A DNA stretch of 64,000 nucleotides from Zizania palustris (lineage: Eukaryota; Streptophyta; Magnoliopsida; Poales; Poaceae). The stretch is from contig JAAALK010000086.1 in NCBI GenBank assembly GCA_019279435.1, positions 372,001-436,000 of the forward strand. Reading direction: 5' to 3'. The notes under the pieces were generated by a model. It was given only the letters and a program-made list of their open reading frames with translations. It was not told the DNA's origin and did not search any database. Below are positions 32,740 to 44,506 of this stretch, piece by piece (position 1 is the stretch's first letter; the number at the start of each line of letters is the position of its first letter). The position numbers and the translations under genes were made by a program.

Positions 32740-34758
32740 TGTTGGACCGGAAACGGCGACCAGAGGGGGGGGTGAATGGGAGCTTTTAAAATTTTAGGCT
32801 AAAAACTAGCCTTCGGATTTAGTTTTGTCTTCTGCGGAACAGGCTTCGAACACTACCTTCAAAGGTCTGGTTCGGAGGTACTTCGACACCTTCGAACACA
32901 GGCTTCGGAGGAGCAAAAGTTCGAAGCCAAGAAGACTTCGCTCCACTTACAACCCTCGAAAATCTACTCTGCTATGTCAGTGCAGGCTCCGCACACAGGG
33001 TGCTACGAGCAGGCTTCGCACTTCACCCTTCGCAAGAGTGGACACCCCTTTGAGGACTTCGACCAAGTACTTGGCAGCAGCAACTGGTGCTGGGCTTCGT
33101 ACACGAAGGTCTACACGCACACAAATGGACTACACTAAGGGCTTCGACACAAGAAGCAAAACAGGCATCGGTCAGGGCTACGCTAGTAAGCAGCGAGGTC
33201 TCGCCTCGTGTTACACAGAGCGAACGCACACTGACAAAACACACTTCGCACAAAAACAATCTTCGCCTCAACAGGCTTCGGTGCACTACAACAGGCGAGG
33301 TATGTAACGCGAGCTCAAGCAAAAAGCACAGGAAGAAGGGCTTCGCCGCTTGAACAAGGAACACAAAATAGATTGAACTCTGGATGAAATACAACGAAGT
33401 GTGTGGCTACAGGAGCTCAACAGTAAATGCTCAAAGTGTTCAATGTTACCTACCGAGCCCCCATATTTATAGCCCACAGTTCACCCAAAGGAAATGACTA
33501 CTTTACCCCTAGGGTTTACATTGATTTTGACTCTACAGAACTGAGGGGTACAAAAGATAGTCCACCTTTATTCTGGAGGCTTCTCTGTCAGCTTTGCAGA
33601 GGGGACAGTGTCAGCCTTTTACAGAACAGACAGTGTCAGCCTTTGCAGTCTTTGACCTTTTGGAATCCTCCCTTCGCACACAAGGGTGCGGTAGCTTCGG
33701 TGAGAAGCCTGAAGCCAGATGGCCTTCGCTTCACTGAAGTCAGTCTCCGATACACTGATGGTTTTGAGCCGAAGCCGTCAAAGCCCTTGGGCCTTCGCAC
33801 CAACACCTCCGGAGTGGACCACCACGGCTTCGCAGCTACTCCCAGCTCGAACTCCGTCAGTCCGTGTACCGAGGCCATGCAGGCCAAAGCACCTCAAGTC
33901 AATCTTGCTCCGGAGCTAGCCTTGCTCCGAATCCTTCCACCCTCCGAAGCCCCACCTTCGGAGTACCACCCTTCGAAGTCCCTCCTTCGTCCAAGGCCTC
34001 CGCATGAAGCATTCCATGAGACCTTCGTCGCAGTGTCTCTCCCCGAGCACACTCCTCGACGAGCCTCACCCGGACCATGCCTTCGATGCGCCTCGACTTC
34101 TGAGACCTTCGTCGGGTACCTTCGAATGTCTCCCTCCGGAGCACACTTCGAACCCTTGCCTCCGCAGAGGACTTGATCCAACCAACTCCGAAGTCACTCC
34201 ATTCGGAGTACCTTCGAAGTGCCTCGCCTCCGAGGACTTTGTCTCGGAGTACCTTCACCCGGAGCCACGCTCCGCACTCTCTGCCTTCACCTGGCACGCC
34301 TCGACCCGAGGACCGACCCGGACCACCTTCGTAGCCACCGTGACAGAGCTCCCCGCTCCCCTGGCATCAAGCCTCCCGCTTGACCCAGGTTCACCCGCTG
34401 CGAACCTTGTCCGTCGCCTCCGAAGACCCTGCGCACCACCGACAAACAGACAAGTGTTTCCAGTACTCCGGAGACCTCTCCGGGTTAGCAACCTCTGGCA
34501 CACACTCCGGTGTACCGCCCAAAGTACCGAAGCCTTCGGTACGAACCCAATCATCGCGTACTGTCGGACCCCTCCGACGAGCACACTCCGCTGCACAGCT
34601 GCAGCAAGCAAACACCGAACATACTTCGGTGAAGCCACCTCCGAACACTCTTCGGAGGTCCAACCTCCGAACCCCCTTCGGAGGTACCCTTCGAACAGAG
34701 GGTAAAAAGTCTGTCAATCACTCATCACAAAACACCGAAACCAACCCTTGGTTTCTCA
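32740..34758 (-). repeat. C 3' LTR
   Basis: 2019 bp with a minus-strand TATA box TATAAATA at 33464-33471. It is crowded with CTTCGAAG, CCGAAGG and CTCCGAA words, many of them palindromic. Long open frames on both strands come from this composition, are present equally in both LTRs and have no family features. Confidence 0.93.
33464..33471 (-). promoter_or_regulatory. LTR TATA box (C, 3' copy)
   Basis: TATAAATA within GGGCTATAAATATGGG on the minus strand. The promoter copy that would drive the element is at 42343-42350. Confidence 0.75.
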
Positions 34759-34770
34759 ATCTCCCCCTTG
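34759..34770 (-). promoter_or_regulatory. Polypurine tract of C
   Basis: Minus-strand CAAGGGGGAGAT, ending directly at the 3' LTR start. Confidence 0.85.
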
Positions 34771-35928
34771 ATGAGTGCATTGACAACCAAATCCAAGTTC
34801 AAGAAAATTTAAAATTTTCAGCACACAAGTGACCATAAAAACTCAGAAAAGAGCCAAATCATGTCACTTGACAAAAGAATTGACCTCCCCCTTTCTCACA
34901 AGAGTGAAAAGCCCCTTCGGCAATAAAAACTCCCCCTGAGTTAAATTGTCCCCCCTTTGGCAGCAAAGAGCCTTTATGTCAAAGTTTCTCCCCCTTTGGA
35001 AATTATACCCCTTGCGGCAGAGAACGAGGAATTTCTCCCCCTTTGGCAATGCAAGCATCAAGGAGCATGTAAAAGATGCAAAGCTTCGAATTGCGCAGAA
35101 TGACAAAGACATATGAAGCAAAAATATGCCAACAGTAACATCAATGAACATGGGCTCAGCTCAAATTAATATTCTCTAAAAACATGATGAAGCATGTGAT
35201 ATGATCATTTTTGAAATAAAAGCATCACCACTTAGTCAAGGAAACTAGACAAGTAAGAGCAAGGACTGCACAAAGCTAGTCAATTTCTACTCTAGACAGA
35301 CAAGTCCAGTTCAAATGGAGCTTGAAAAGCAAACATGATAATCAATGAATTTTGTTGTTCTGTTCTTAGTGCCAGGGGTTATTTGTTTGTCCACCTTATA
35401 CTTTCCAATCCGGCCAAGCCTAGGCATGAAAGCCATAAGAAGCTTAAGGCATAGATTTTGGCATACACTACGCTATTCCAGTTCAGACCAATGTGCAATG
35501 GTAAGCAGTCTAGAATAGGGTAGTGTGACAAACAAACCCACCTAGATCTTTTAACTTAAAGCATGCAAATCATGGAATTGTTGATTTTAACCATGTGAAC
35601 CAATTGTTTGGTACTTTATGAATATCCATGAAAATTGAGAACAATTTTTCAAGTTGCAATTTTTAGCATCCAAAGAACTGTGTCTCGCTATCAAGCAGAT
35701 AAAAGATAGCTAAAGCAGTCCTGCCTAAACATGCTAGATTCAAGACTAAGCAGTGAGCATGATTTGATTTTGAAAATAAAACACCATGCATATGAATGTT
35801 CCAGATGAATTAACAAGAGCTGAGCTGACATGATTTCATGAATTATAAGCAGGCATATAAGTGCAAAATATGTAAATGCAATTTCAACACAATTAGACAA
35901 AGGCACATCCATCTAAAACAGCTCCCCC
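34771..35928 (-). other. C 3' non-coding region with repeated purine tracts
   Basis: No protein frame. At least five further GGGGGAG-type tracts on the minus strand lie near 34885, 34931, 34951, 34991 and 35036, several within CCAAAGGGGG. Another is near 35923. Reduplicated polypurine tracts upstream of the 3' LTR are a known Sirevirus hallmark. The rest is AT-rich and unremarkable. Confidence 0.8.
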
Positions 35929-38900
35929 TCACAAAATGCCGTAAGGGTGACAAATGCCAAGTTCCCCACGCAAGTAAGCAAAACGAGAAGCATCAAGGGG
36001 TTTTGTAAAAATGTCGGCGAGCTGGTGATGGGTATCAACATATTGAAGTTCAATATCACCCTTCTCATTGTGATCTCTGAGAAAATGATATCTCACATCA
36101 ATGTGTTTGGTTCTGGAATGCTGAACCGGGTTGTTTGCAATACAAATAGCACTAGTGTTATCACAGAAAAGTGGAACACCCTTATAATCTAACCCGAAAT
36201 CCCGCAGAGTGGAAACCATCCACAAAATCTGAGAGCAACAGCTAGCTGCAGCAATATATTCGGCCTCAGCCGTCGATTGTGCAACACTAGACTGTTTGCG
36301 GGAAGACCAGCAAACCAGAGAAGTACCCAGAAAATGACAAGTGCCAGAGGTACTCTTCCTATCAATTCTACATCCAGCAAAATCCGCATCGGAATAACCT
36401 CGAAGACATAAAGATGAAGATGCTGAATACCATATGCCAAATTCAAGGGTGTGTTTGAGATACCTTAAGATGCGCTTAACCGCTTGGCGGTGCGAAGCTC
36501 GTGGTGAAGCCTGAAAACGAGCGCACAGACACACTGCGAAGTGTATGTCCGGCCTCGTAGCAGTCAAGTAGAGGAGGGAGCCGATCATGCTTCGGAACTC
36601 CTTCTGATCTACGGCTTCTCCATCTTCGTCAGGGTCCAGTGCTACAGATGTAGCCATTGGAGTGGCGAGGGGCTTCGCATCGGACATGTCGAACTTCTTG
36701 AGCAGGTCCTTGGTGTACTTCGTCTGGTGGACAAAAGTACCTTGTTTGCTTTGCTTGATTTGCAAACCAAGGAAAAAGGTGAGTTCACCCATCATTGACA
36801 TTTCAAACTCCCTGCTCATGGTATCTGCAAACTCGGCAACCAAAGCATGAGAAGAGCCACCAAAGATGATATCATCCACATAAATCTGCACTAGGAGGAA
36901 ATCTTTGCCATGCTTGAGAGTAAACAAAGTTTTATCAACAGAGCCCATCAAATACCCTCGCTCAAGCAGAAAAGACTTAAGTCTATCATACCAAGCCCGA
37001 GGGGCCTGCTTGAGTCCATAAAGAGCCTTATGAAGTTTAAGGACTTTATGTGGGTACTTGGGGTTTTCAAAACCAGGGGGTTGTTTTACATAAACATCTT
37101 CACCTATGAAGCCATTAAGAAAAGCACTTTTGACATCCATTTGATAGAGTTTGAAACCCCGAGATGTCGCAAAGGCAAGCAAAATCCTAATGGCCTCAAG
37201 GCGAGCAACAGGTGCAAAAGTTTCAGTAAAATCAATCCCTTCTAGTTGAGAAAAGCCCTGAGCTACAAGTCTAGCCTTGTTTCTAACTATAGTCCCATCC
37301 TCCCCTTGTTTATTTTTGAAAATCCATTTTGTTCCAATGAAATGAACATTTGGTGGAGGATCAACTAAAGTCCAGACTTGGTTTCTCTCAAAATTTTCAA
37401 GTTCCTCATGCATGGCATTGATCCAACTAGAGTCAGAAAGTGCATGACTAACATCTAAAGGCTCGAAAGAAGCAACAAAAGCAGAATTAGTGAAATGAGC
37501 GTGAGAACGTGTTACCCTTTGATCAAGCTCACCAATGATCTGCTCGGGAGGGTGCATCCTTTGAACATAATGTGGAGCCTCGCGGCGAGATGCAGTCTCC
37601 CCCTCAACTTGTGCATTGGAGTGGTCCAAAATGACCGATGTTGAGGTAGTCGCTTCGGGACCTCGTGCCGAAGTAGTTGAAGCGGGGTCAGCTTCGGGGG
37701 TCGATGTCGAGGGTAGTAGGGGTTCATCCTCGAATTCTCCGGGATCTTCTTCTTCGAATAAGGTCTGTTCCATGTCGTGTTCATTTGCCTGTTCAAAAAC
37801 AGAACTAACAGAGGGGGTTGATTCATCAAAAGTCACATCACATGACTCGATGACAGTGTTAGTTTCCAAGTTATAAACACGATAAGAATGACCATGAGTA
37901 GTGTAACCCAAAAAGATCCCGTCAGAAGATCGCGACTCAAATTTATCCAAGTTACCATGTTTTAGGATAAAGCAGCGACAGCCAAAAACTCGAAGATGAG
38001 TAAACTTGGGCTGTCTCCCAAAACGCAGCTCATAAGATGTCAAATTTAAAATTGAGCGCAAGAACATTCGGTTTGAGATGTAACATGCAGTGTTCATGGC
38101 CTCAGCCCAGAATTTTCTAGGAGTCCTATGCTCATCAAGCATCGTCCTAGCCATCTCAACCAACGTGCGGTTCTTTCTCTCAACGACACCGTTCTGTTGA
38201 GGAACCCGCGGAGCAGAGAATTGATGTTCTATGCCATGCTCCATGCAAAAGTCAACAAAGAGACTATTTTTGAACTCAGTGCCATTATCGCTTCGAATGA
38301 ATTTTAATGCACCAGGGAGTTCAGTGAAAAGTCTCAAAGCCAAGCTCCGAAAGTGTGAAAACACTTCATCCTTGCTGGCAAGAAAGAAGACCCAAGAGTA
38401 GCGAGAGAAATCGTCGACAATAACTAATACATACCACTTGCCGCCTAAAGAACTAACCCGAGAAGGACCTACAGTGTCCATATGGAGAAGTTCTCCGGGT
38501 TGTTCAGTCATCACAGTGGTGACTGGCGAATGCGAAGCGGCAATCATTTTTCCATGTCGACAAGGAGCGCAAACTAAATTCTTCTCAAACTTGAGCTTGG
38601 GCAATCCTCGGATCAGGCCTAGGGCGCTCAGACGAGCGAGCAACTCAAAGCTCATATGCCCTAGTCTCCTATGCCACTTCCATAGCTCAGAAGTCGAATG
38701 TGCAACAAGACAATGAGAAGATCCAGACGACTCAGAAAAGTCAGCTCCAAAAACTCTCCCAACTCTAAAAATCTTACACACCACAACGCCATCAGAATTG
38801 AGCACTTGCGAAGTATCGCGATGAAATCGCACTTCGAAGCCCTCATCAAGCAACTGAGATACAGACAGCAAATTGTATCCCAAGTTCTCAACCAAAGCAA

Positions 38901-39081
38901 CATCTTTGAGAGTGAAGTTCGAATTAATTCTTACCACACCTTTACCTTTCACTCTACTCCTTCGATTGTTTCCGAAGGTGATATGTTCCCTTTGCTTGGT
39001 TGTGGTGAGGCTGGAGAACCATGTTGCATCTCCGGTCATGTGGCGCGAACAACCGGAGTCCATGATCCACGTGCCCTCCAA
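35929..39081 (-). CDS. pol: Sirevirus C pol: protease, integrase, RT, RNase H
   Basis: An uninterrupted 1050-codon frame. The protease active site is DSG at residues 8-10. Integrase zinc-binding residues are H137, H142, C171 and C174. The catalytic triad D202, D265 and E301 has DD35E spacing. The RT has the YVDD box at 734-737 with ETFAPVARLEAIR upstream. RNase H starts with D898 (YSDADFAGC) and has the STAEAEYIA motif; the frame ends in a DIFTKPL segment typical of Copia. All key residues are present. The start shown is internal: the same frame stays open upstream to a TAG at 39097-39099 that separates it from gag, so translation presumably depends on readthrough or a spliced/alternative route. 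The protein would be a polyprotein cleaved by its own protease. Confidence 0.95.
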   Translation of the reverse strand: MEGTWIMDSGCSRHMTGDATWFSSLTTTKQREHITFGNNRRSRVKGKGVVRINSNFTLKDVALVENLGYNLLSVSQLLDEGFEVRFHRDTSQVLNSDGVVVCKIFRVGRVFGADFSESSGSSHCLVAHSTSELWKWHRRLGHMSFELLARLSALGLIRGLPKLKFEKNLVCAPCRHGKMIAASHSPVTTVMTEQPGELLHMDTVGPSRVSSLGGKWYVLVIVDDFSRYSWVFFLASKDEVFSHFRSLALRLFTELPGALKFIRSDNGTEFKNSLFVDFCMEHGIEHQFSAPRVPQQNGVVERKNRTLVEMARTMLDEHRTPRKFWAEAMNTACYISNRMFLRSILNLTSYELRFGRQPKFTHLRVFGCRCFILKHGNLDKFESRSSDGIFLGYTTHGHSYRVYNLETNTVIESCDVTFDESTPSVSSVFEQANEHDMEQTLFEEEDPGEFEDEPLLPSTSTPEADPASTTSARGPEATTSTSVILDHSNAQVEGETASRREAPHYVQRMHPPEQIIGELDQRVTRSHAHFTNSAFVASFEPLDVSHALSDSSWINAMHEELENFERNQVWTLVDPPPNVHFIGTKWIFKNKQGEDGTIVRNKARLVAQGFSQLEGIDFTETFAPVARLEAIRILLAFATSRGFKLYQMDVKSAFLNGFIGEDVYVKQPPGFENPKYPHKVLKLHKALYGLKQAPRAWYDRLKSFLLERGYLMGSVDKTLFTLKHGKDFLLVQIYVDDIIFGGSSHALVAEFADTMSREFEMSMMGELTFFLGLQIKQSKQGTFVHQTKYTKDLLKKFDMSDAKPLATPMATSVALDPDEDGEAVDQKEFRSMIGSLLYLTATRPDIHFAVCLCARFQASPRASHRQAVKRILRYLKHTLEFGIWYSASSSLCLRGYSDADFAGCRIDRKSTSGTCHFLGTSLVCWSSRKQSSVAQSTAEAEYIAAASCCSQILWMVSTLRDFGLDYKGVPLFCDNTSAICIANNPVQHSRTKHIDVRYHFLRDHNEKGDIELQYVDTHHQLADIFTKPLDASRFAYLRGELGICHPYGIL

Positions 39082-39096
39082 GCCTCGATCTGTCGC

Positions 39097-41556
39097 CTAC
39101 ACATGATAAGAATATCTCGATCGCTCAGTGCTGGGGTGAGTAAAATAATGACGAGGCATCCAGCACTGAGTGACACGAGTAGTAGGCACAGTAAAAGTAG
39201 ACGGTCTACGCACATGATAATCAGAATAATGCAAAGTGCGAGGTCTACCTACATGCTGTGATCGAACAACATGTCGAGGTCTCCTACTCTGACGAGGTAC
39301 AAAGCTACTCGCCCGAGGTCTACCACCATATGGAACATGGTGAACACCTCGAGGAGCAAAACCTCTCCGAGAAGCACGAGGAGCCTCAAAAGCAGGACGA
39401 TAGTAAAACTCAGACTCATGCATACCTAAAGATGGGTAATGCATGTCCTGGTAACTCATCGCCTGAGAGCGTCGCTCATCCTTGATGCGACGAAAACAAA
39501 ACCCAACCAAATGACCCACCCGCTGACAATAGGAACAATGAAACACTCTCCTGGGGGCACTCTCATGGGTCACAGGAGCAACTCTCACAGGCTCCTTGGG
39601 TTTTCTCTGAGTGGTTTTCTTGGGAGGGATTTTCTTGGCAGGAGGTGTGGTTTTCTTTGGAGCTCGGGTAGGTTTCTTGGCTGGTGGAGTGTCTAACAGA
39701 GCTCTTTCTTTCTCTAAGGTAGTGGGAGAGGTAAAACAATTTTGGTCTTACTGTCTGAAGGTATCCTCTCAAAACCCAAACCTAGAGCTACCCCTGCTCT
39801 GTCAGCACACAACTTGGTCTTGGCCAAGAGCAAATCCATCCTACCCTTTCCCTCAGTGCATTTATTAACCACAGAAAGAAGGTACTCGTTTCAGACATGA
39901 GGTTTTCAGCTCGCTCTCTGACAGTGCCTAGCTGGTCCTTAAGGGTGATGCAAGTGTCACACACAGGCTGCACATCCTTAGAACTACCGGCCCTCTCCAA
40001 TCTAGCCTCTAAATCATGAACATGCTTATCACGTAAATTAATGCTATCTCGTAATAAAGAGCAGTTCATGCAATCAATAACATCATGAGGTCTAGAATCC
40101 ACCTCCAAAAGCTGCTTCTGTGCAGTCTCAAGCTCAGAAAGAGTTTGAGCATGAACAGAACGCAACTGAGCAAGCTCACTCATGACAACAGAACAAGACT
40201 CACATTCAGCATCATCAAATTTAGACTTAAGCATGGCATATTCAGTAGAAACATTTTTAGCCTAAGTCTAAGGTCTTTTCTTTCTCTAGCGGCTTGCACA
40301 AGTAATCTATCCTGACCAAGCACTACTTCATTCAGCTCATCTAATTTAATTAGTAGCTGGTCAGATGATAGGTTTATCTCAGATGAGTCAAGCTCATCGC
40401 CGCTGTGATCGCTGTCGGCCATGAAGCAAAGGCCGGTGAAGTCACGTCCCTTCTTGTCCTTCTTGTCCTCCTTCCTTGGGGACTCCTCCTCCTCAGAGCT
40501 CGACTCCTCAGTTGAGGACGTGTCGATGTCGCTGAGAGCAGCAACAAAGGCTCTGGAAGCGGCCTTGGCTACTTTCTTAGCCATCTTACCGCGCTTGCCC
40601 TTCACAAAAGGCTTCTTCTCCTTTTTGTGGTATTTGGGGCGCTCACTCTCATCTCTCTTTTTGAGCTTGGGGCAATTAGCCTTGATGTGAGAAGTGTCAC
40701 CGCATTCAAAACAACCACCAAAACCACTTCTCCTCTGATCCCGTCTCTCATGATGAAAACGGGTGAACCTCCGGGCAATGAGAGCAAGCTCGTCATCAGC
40801 TAGAGTGTCCACCTGCTCCTTTGTGACGGAGACCAGGGAGGACAAAGCAAAACCATCTGCAAAAACACAAGTACCAGATGTGCTTGGTTCTGCAGTGGTG
40901 CCACGGCTAGTGCTAGAAACCAATGCCAATGGCTGTGGCAAAGAGCTTCTGTGCACAGCAAGAGATGCCTTGGCAATCTCTGTGGACTTCAGCTTGCTAA
41001 AGAGTTCATCACAGGTCAATGTGTCATAACCTATGGACTCCTCAATGCTGGATATCTTTACCTCCCATATGCTACGGTCAAGAGCATAGAGAAGCTTGAT
41101 AGCCCTATCATGATCACTGTAAGCAAGTGTCCCGTTGGATCGCAAGTTACTCACTATCGCGTCAAAACGTGAAAACATGGTCTCTATAGATTCACCAGGT
41201 GCCTGCACAAACAGCTGATACTGTTGATTGTAGGTGCTTTGGCGCCTGGCCTTAATCTGAGTAGAGCCCTCATGAAAGACAGTGAGCGTTGTCCAAATCT
41301 CCCTAGCAGTCCTAAGGTGCTGCACCCTATCGAACTCACTTCTACTCAAACCGATGAACAGTATGTTTCTTGCCTTGGAATTGGCATTATACTGATCCTT
41401 CTCAGTCTGAGAGGTGCGAGTCTCAGGGATGGAGTATTGTGAGTCCACAATCTCCCAAATTGCATTTCCTTGGCTTAACAAGTAAGCCTCCATGCGCACC
41501 TTCCAGTATGCGAAATCTGTCCCATCGAACAGATGAATTTTACTTCCTCTATCCAT
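39097..41556 (-). pseudogene. gag: Sirevirus C gag (frameshifted)
   Basis: It starts ATG followed by DRGSKIHLFDGTDFAYWKV. The UBN2-type Gag domain covers roughly residues 10-200, and a CCHC zinc knuckle has C282, C285, H290 and C295. An acidic/Lys-rich segment follows. A one-base shift near 40258 moves the frame into a coiled-coil-like stretch (VHDLEARLERAG). Further shifts near 39885 and 39730 return it to the pol frame, where a Lys/Pro-rich linker and a second knuckle, CSYCQRVGHLVGFC, are encoded. The frame ends at the TAG at 39097. The first ~430 residues are intact; the full product is not. Confidence 0.85.
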
Positions 41557-41606
41557 GTCGCCAATAGATCACAAAACCGGTTAAGGTCAACTGGTGATCT
41601 TAACCC

Positions 41607-41618
41607 GCTCTGATACCA
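41607..41618 (-). promoter_or_regulatory. Primer binding site, initiator tRNA-Met (C)
   Basis: TGGTATCAGAGC on the minus strand, two bases from the 5' LTR. Confidence 0.93.
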
Positions 41619-41620
41619 AT

Positions 41621-43637
41621 TGTTGGACCGGAAACGGCGACCAGAGGGGGGTGAATGGGAGCTTTTAAAATTTCAGGCTAAAAACTAGCCTTCGTATTTA
41701 GTTCTGTCTTCTGCGGAACAGGCTTCGAACACTACCTTCGAAGGTCTAGTTCGAAGGTACTTCGACACCTTCGAACACAGGCTTCGGAGGAGCAAAAGTT
41801 CAAAGCCAAGAAGACTTCGCTCCACTTACAACCCTCGAAAATCTACTCTGCTATGTCAGTGCAGGCTCCGCACACAGGGTGCTACGAGCAGGCTTCGCAC
41901 TTCACCCTTCGCAAGAGTGGACACCCCTTTGAGGACTTCGACCAAGTACTTGGCAGCAGCAACTGGTGCTGGGCTTCGTACATGAAGGTCTACACGCACA
42001 CAAATGGACTACACTAAGGGCTTCGACACAAGAAGCAAAACGGGCCTCGGTCAGGGCTACGCTAGTAAGCAGCGAGGTCTCACCTCGTGTTACACAGAGC
42101 GAACGCACACTGACAAAACACACTTCGCACAAAAACAACCTTCGCCTCAACAGGCTTCGGTGCACTACAACAGGCGAGGTATGTAACGCGAGCTCAAGCA
42201 AAAAGCACAGGAAGAAGGGCTTCGCCGCTTGAACAAGGAACACAAAATAGATTGAACTCTGGATGAAATACAACGAAGTGTGTGGCTACAGGAGCTCAAC
42301 AGTAAATGCTCAAAGTGTTCAATGTTACCTACCGAGCCCCCATATTTATAGCCCACAGTTCACCCAAAGGAAATGACTACTTTACCCCTAGGGTTTACAT
42401 TGATTTTGACTCTACAGAACTAAGGGGTACAAAAGGTAGTCCACCTTTATTCTGGAGGCTTCTCTGTCAGCTTTGCAGAGGGGACAGTGTCAGCCTTTTA
42501 CAGAACAGACAGTGTCAGCCTTTGTAGTATTTGACCTTCTGGAATCCTCCCTTCGCACGCGAGGGTGCGGTAGCTTCGGTGAGAAGCCTGAAGCCAGATG
42601 GCCTTCGCTTCACCGAAGTCAGTCTCCGATACACTGACGGTTTTGAGCCGAAGCCGTCAAAGCCCTTGGGCCTTCGCACCAACACCTCCGGAGTGGACCA
42701 CCACGGCTTCGCAGCTACTCCCAGCTCGAACTCCGTCAGTCCGTGTACCGAGGCCATGCAGGCCGAAGCACCTCAAGTCAATCTTGCTCCGGAGCTAGCC
42801 TTGCTCCGAATCCTTCCACCCTCCGAAGCCCCACCTTCGGAGTACCACCCTTCGAAGTCCCTCCTTCGTCCAAGGCCTCCGCATGAAGCATTCCATGAGC
42901 CCTTCGTCGCAGTGTCTCTCCCCGAGCACACTCCTCGACGAGCCTCACCCGGACCATGCCTTCGATGCGCCTCGTCTTCTGAGACCTTCGTCGGGTACCT
43001 TCGAATGTCTCCCTCCGGAGCACACTTCGAACCCTTGCCTCCGCAGAGGACTTGATCCAACCAACTCGGAAGTCACTCCATTCGGAGTACCTTCGAAGTG
43101 CCTCGCCTCCGAGGACTTTGTCTCGGAGTACCTTCACTCGGAGCCACGCTCCGCACTCTCTGCCTTCACCTGGCACGCCTCGACCTGAGGACCGACCCGG
43201 ACCACCTTCGTAGCCACCGTGACGGAGCTCCCCGCTCCCCTGGCATCAAGCCTCCCGCTTGACCCAGGTTCACCCGCTGTGAACCTTGTCCATCGCCTCC
43301 GAAGACCCTGCGCACCACCGACAAACAGACAAGTGTTTCCAGTACTCCGGAGACCTCTCCGGGTTAGCAACCTCCGGCACACACTCCGGTGTACCGCCCA
43401 AAGTACCGAAGCCTTCGGTACGAACCCAATCATCGCGTACTGTCGGACCCCTCCGACGAGCACACTCCGCTGCACAGCTGCAGCAAGCAAACACCGAACA
43501 TACTTCGGTGAAGCCACCTCCGAACACTCTTCGGAGGTCCAACCTCCGAACCCCCTTCGGAGGTACCCTTCGAACAGAGGGTAAAAAGTCTGTCAATCAC
43601 TCATCACAAAACACCGAAACCAACCCTTGGTTTCTCA
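41621..43637 (-). repeat. C 5' LTR
   Basis: 2017 bp, nearly identical to the 3' LTR, with TATA box TATAAATA at 42343-42350 (minus). This copy should contain the active promoter. Confidence 0.93.
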
Positions 43638-44274
43638 CGTAGATTAACGGATGGTTCACAAACAAGCCGACAAGGTGATAGCAATCTATTACCTAGATTA
43701 ATGGATGATTCACAAGCGAATCAACAAGGCTTACCACGATTACGGTGTGGCCTACGGAAGGCTTCCAATGCAAACCCACGAAGATGGACTAATCTAATTG
43801 CGGAAAAGTAGATAGAAGTAAAGGTATGGTTCAAAACTAGGGTTTTGAAGTATTGATATGTGTCGCTTATTATGAACCGGCCTCACCCCTATATTTATAG
43901 GGGCTAGTCTTCTATCTCTAACTCTAATCTGATGAGAGTTTGGCCAAAACAGTTAAGATCGGATAAGATATCAAAAGCAGTCGACCTATACTAATTTGAT
44001 TTGGACTCTCCTGGCCAGAGTGGGCCTTCGCAGGTCTTATGAAGTAGGCCCTTCGGGCTGAAGCTTCTTGGCGAAGCAGGCCACCGAAGGGACACTTCAG
44101 GCCAAAGCTAGCCTACGAAGTAGGCCACTGAAAGGCAACCGAGGCCCCATGCGGATGGGCCTTTGGCACTTCAGGGCTTCATCCTGTGCCAGGAATTGCT
44201 TATCTTCGGCCCAGATTAGGAAATATTGATATTTTGACAATTTTGACCATTAATGCCATTTTTTGCTATCAACA
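43638..44274 (-). repeat. A0 3' LTR, U3-side part
   Basis: It starts with the right CGTAG duplication (43638-43642) and continues the LTR cut at 32739. It has a minus-strand TATA box at 43892-43899 and ends, on the plus strand, TGCTATCAACA. Confidence 0.88.
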
Positions 44275-44506
44275 CATGTCCCCTGCCTTTTAGCAAATTT
44301 AGTGAGTTAAAAGCACAACGGGCTAAGAACGATATACCCCATATCGACCTTTTGACACTTTAAGCGCTTTGCCACACACTTGGGAAGTACTTTTTCAAAT
44401 ACCTGTCATTCAAAGCTCTTCGAAATCGCTCTCCTTGTAGTGACTCTAACAAATATGCATTACTTGGAGATATTTTAGCTACCTTAAAAGGACCTTCCTA
44501 ACTAGG
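44275..44506 (-). pseudogene. A0 integrase end and polypurine tract
   Basis: Minus-strand AAAAGGCAGGGGACATG next to the LTR is the polypurine tract. The rest aligns to the end of the A-family integrase (compare 12832-13060) and is cut at CTAGG by element B. It resumes at 55995. Confidence 0.8.
44502..44506 (+). repeat. Target-site duplication CTAGG, left copy
   Basis: Repeated exactly at 55995-55999. Joined, the host sequence AACTAGGCGACC matches A1 near 13060. Confidence 0.95.

Larger units (their letters stand above)
32740..43637 (-). mobile_element. Sirevirus-type Copia element C, nearly complete
   Basis: A 10.9-kb element on the minus strand: 5' LTR (41621-43637), initiator-Met primer binding site, gag with frameshifts, intact pol, a purine-tract-rich non-coding stretch and 3' LTR (32740-34758). 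LTRs run TGAGAAACC...GGTCCAACA. The duplication CGTAG is perfect. By eye about 31 substitutions and one G-run length difference separate the two LTRs (about 1.5%). At a commonly used grass rate of 1.3e-8 per site per year this suggests roughly 0.6 million years (inference). No env-like frame is present. Confidence 0.93.

Noticed and set aside
32825..34705. Long open frames on both strands (for example 33427-34176, 34004-34705) as host genes
   Set aside because: They lie wholly inside the 3' LTR of element C, recur in the 5' LTR (42531-43584) and have no family motifs. The TTCGAAG-rich composition removes stops in several frames.
34771..35928. Envelope-like gene of the Sirevirus
   Set aside because: No frame of meaningful length or membrane segment is present between pol and the polypurine tract.
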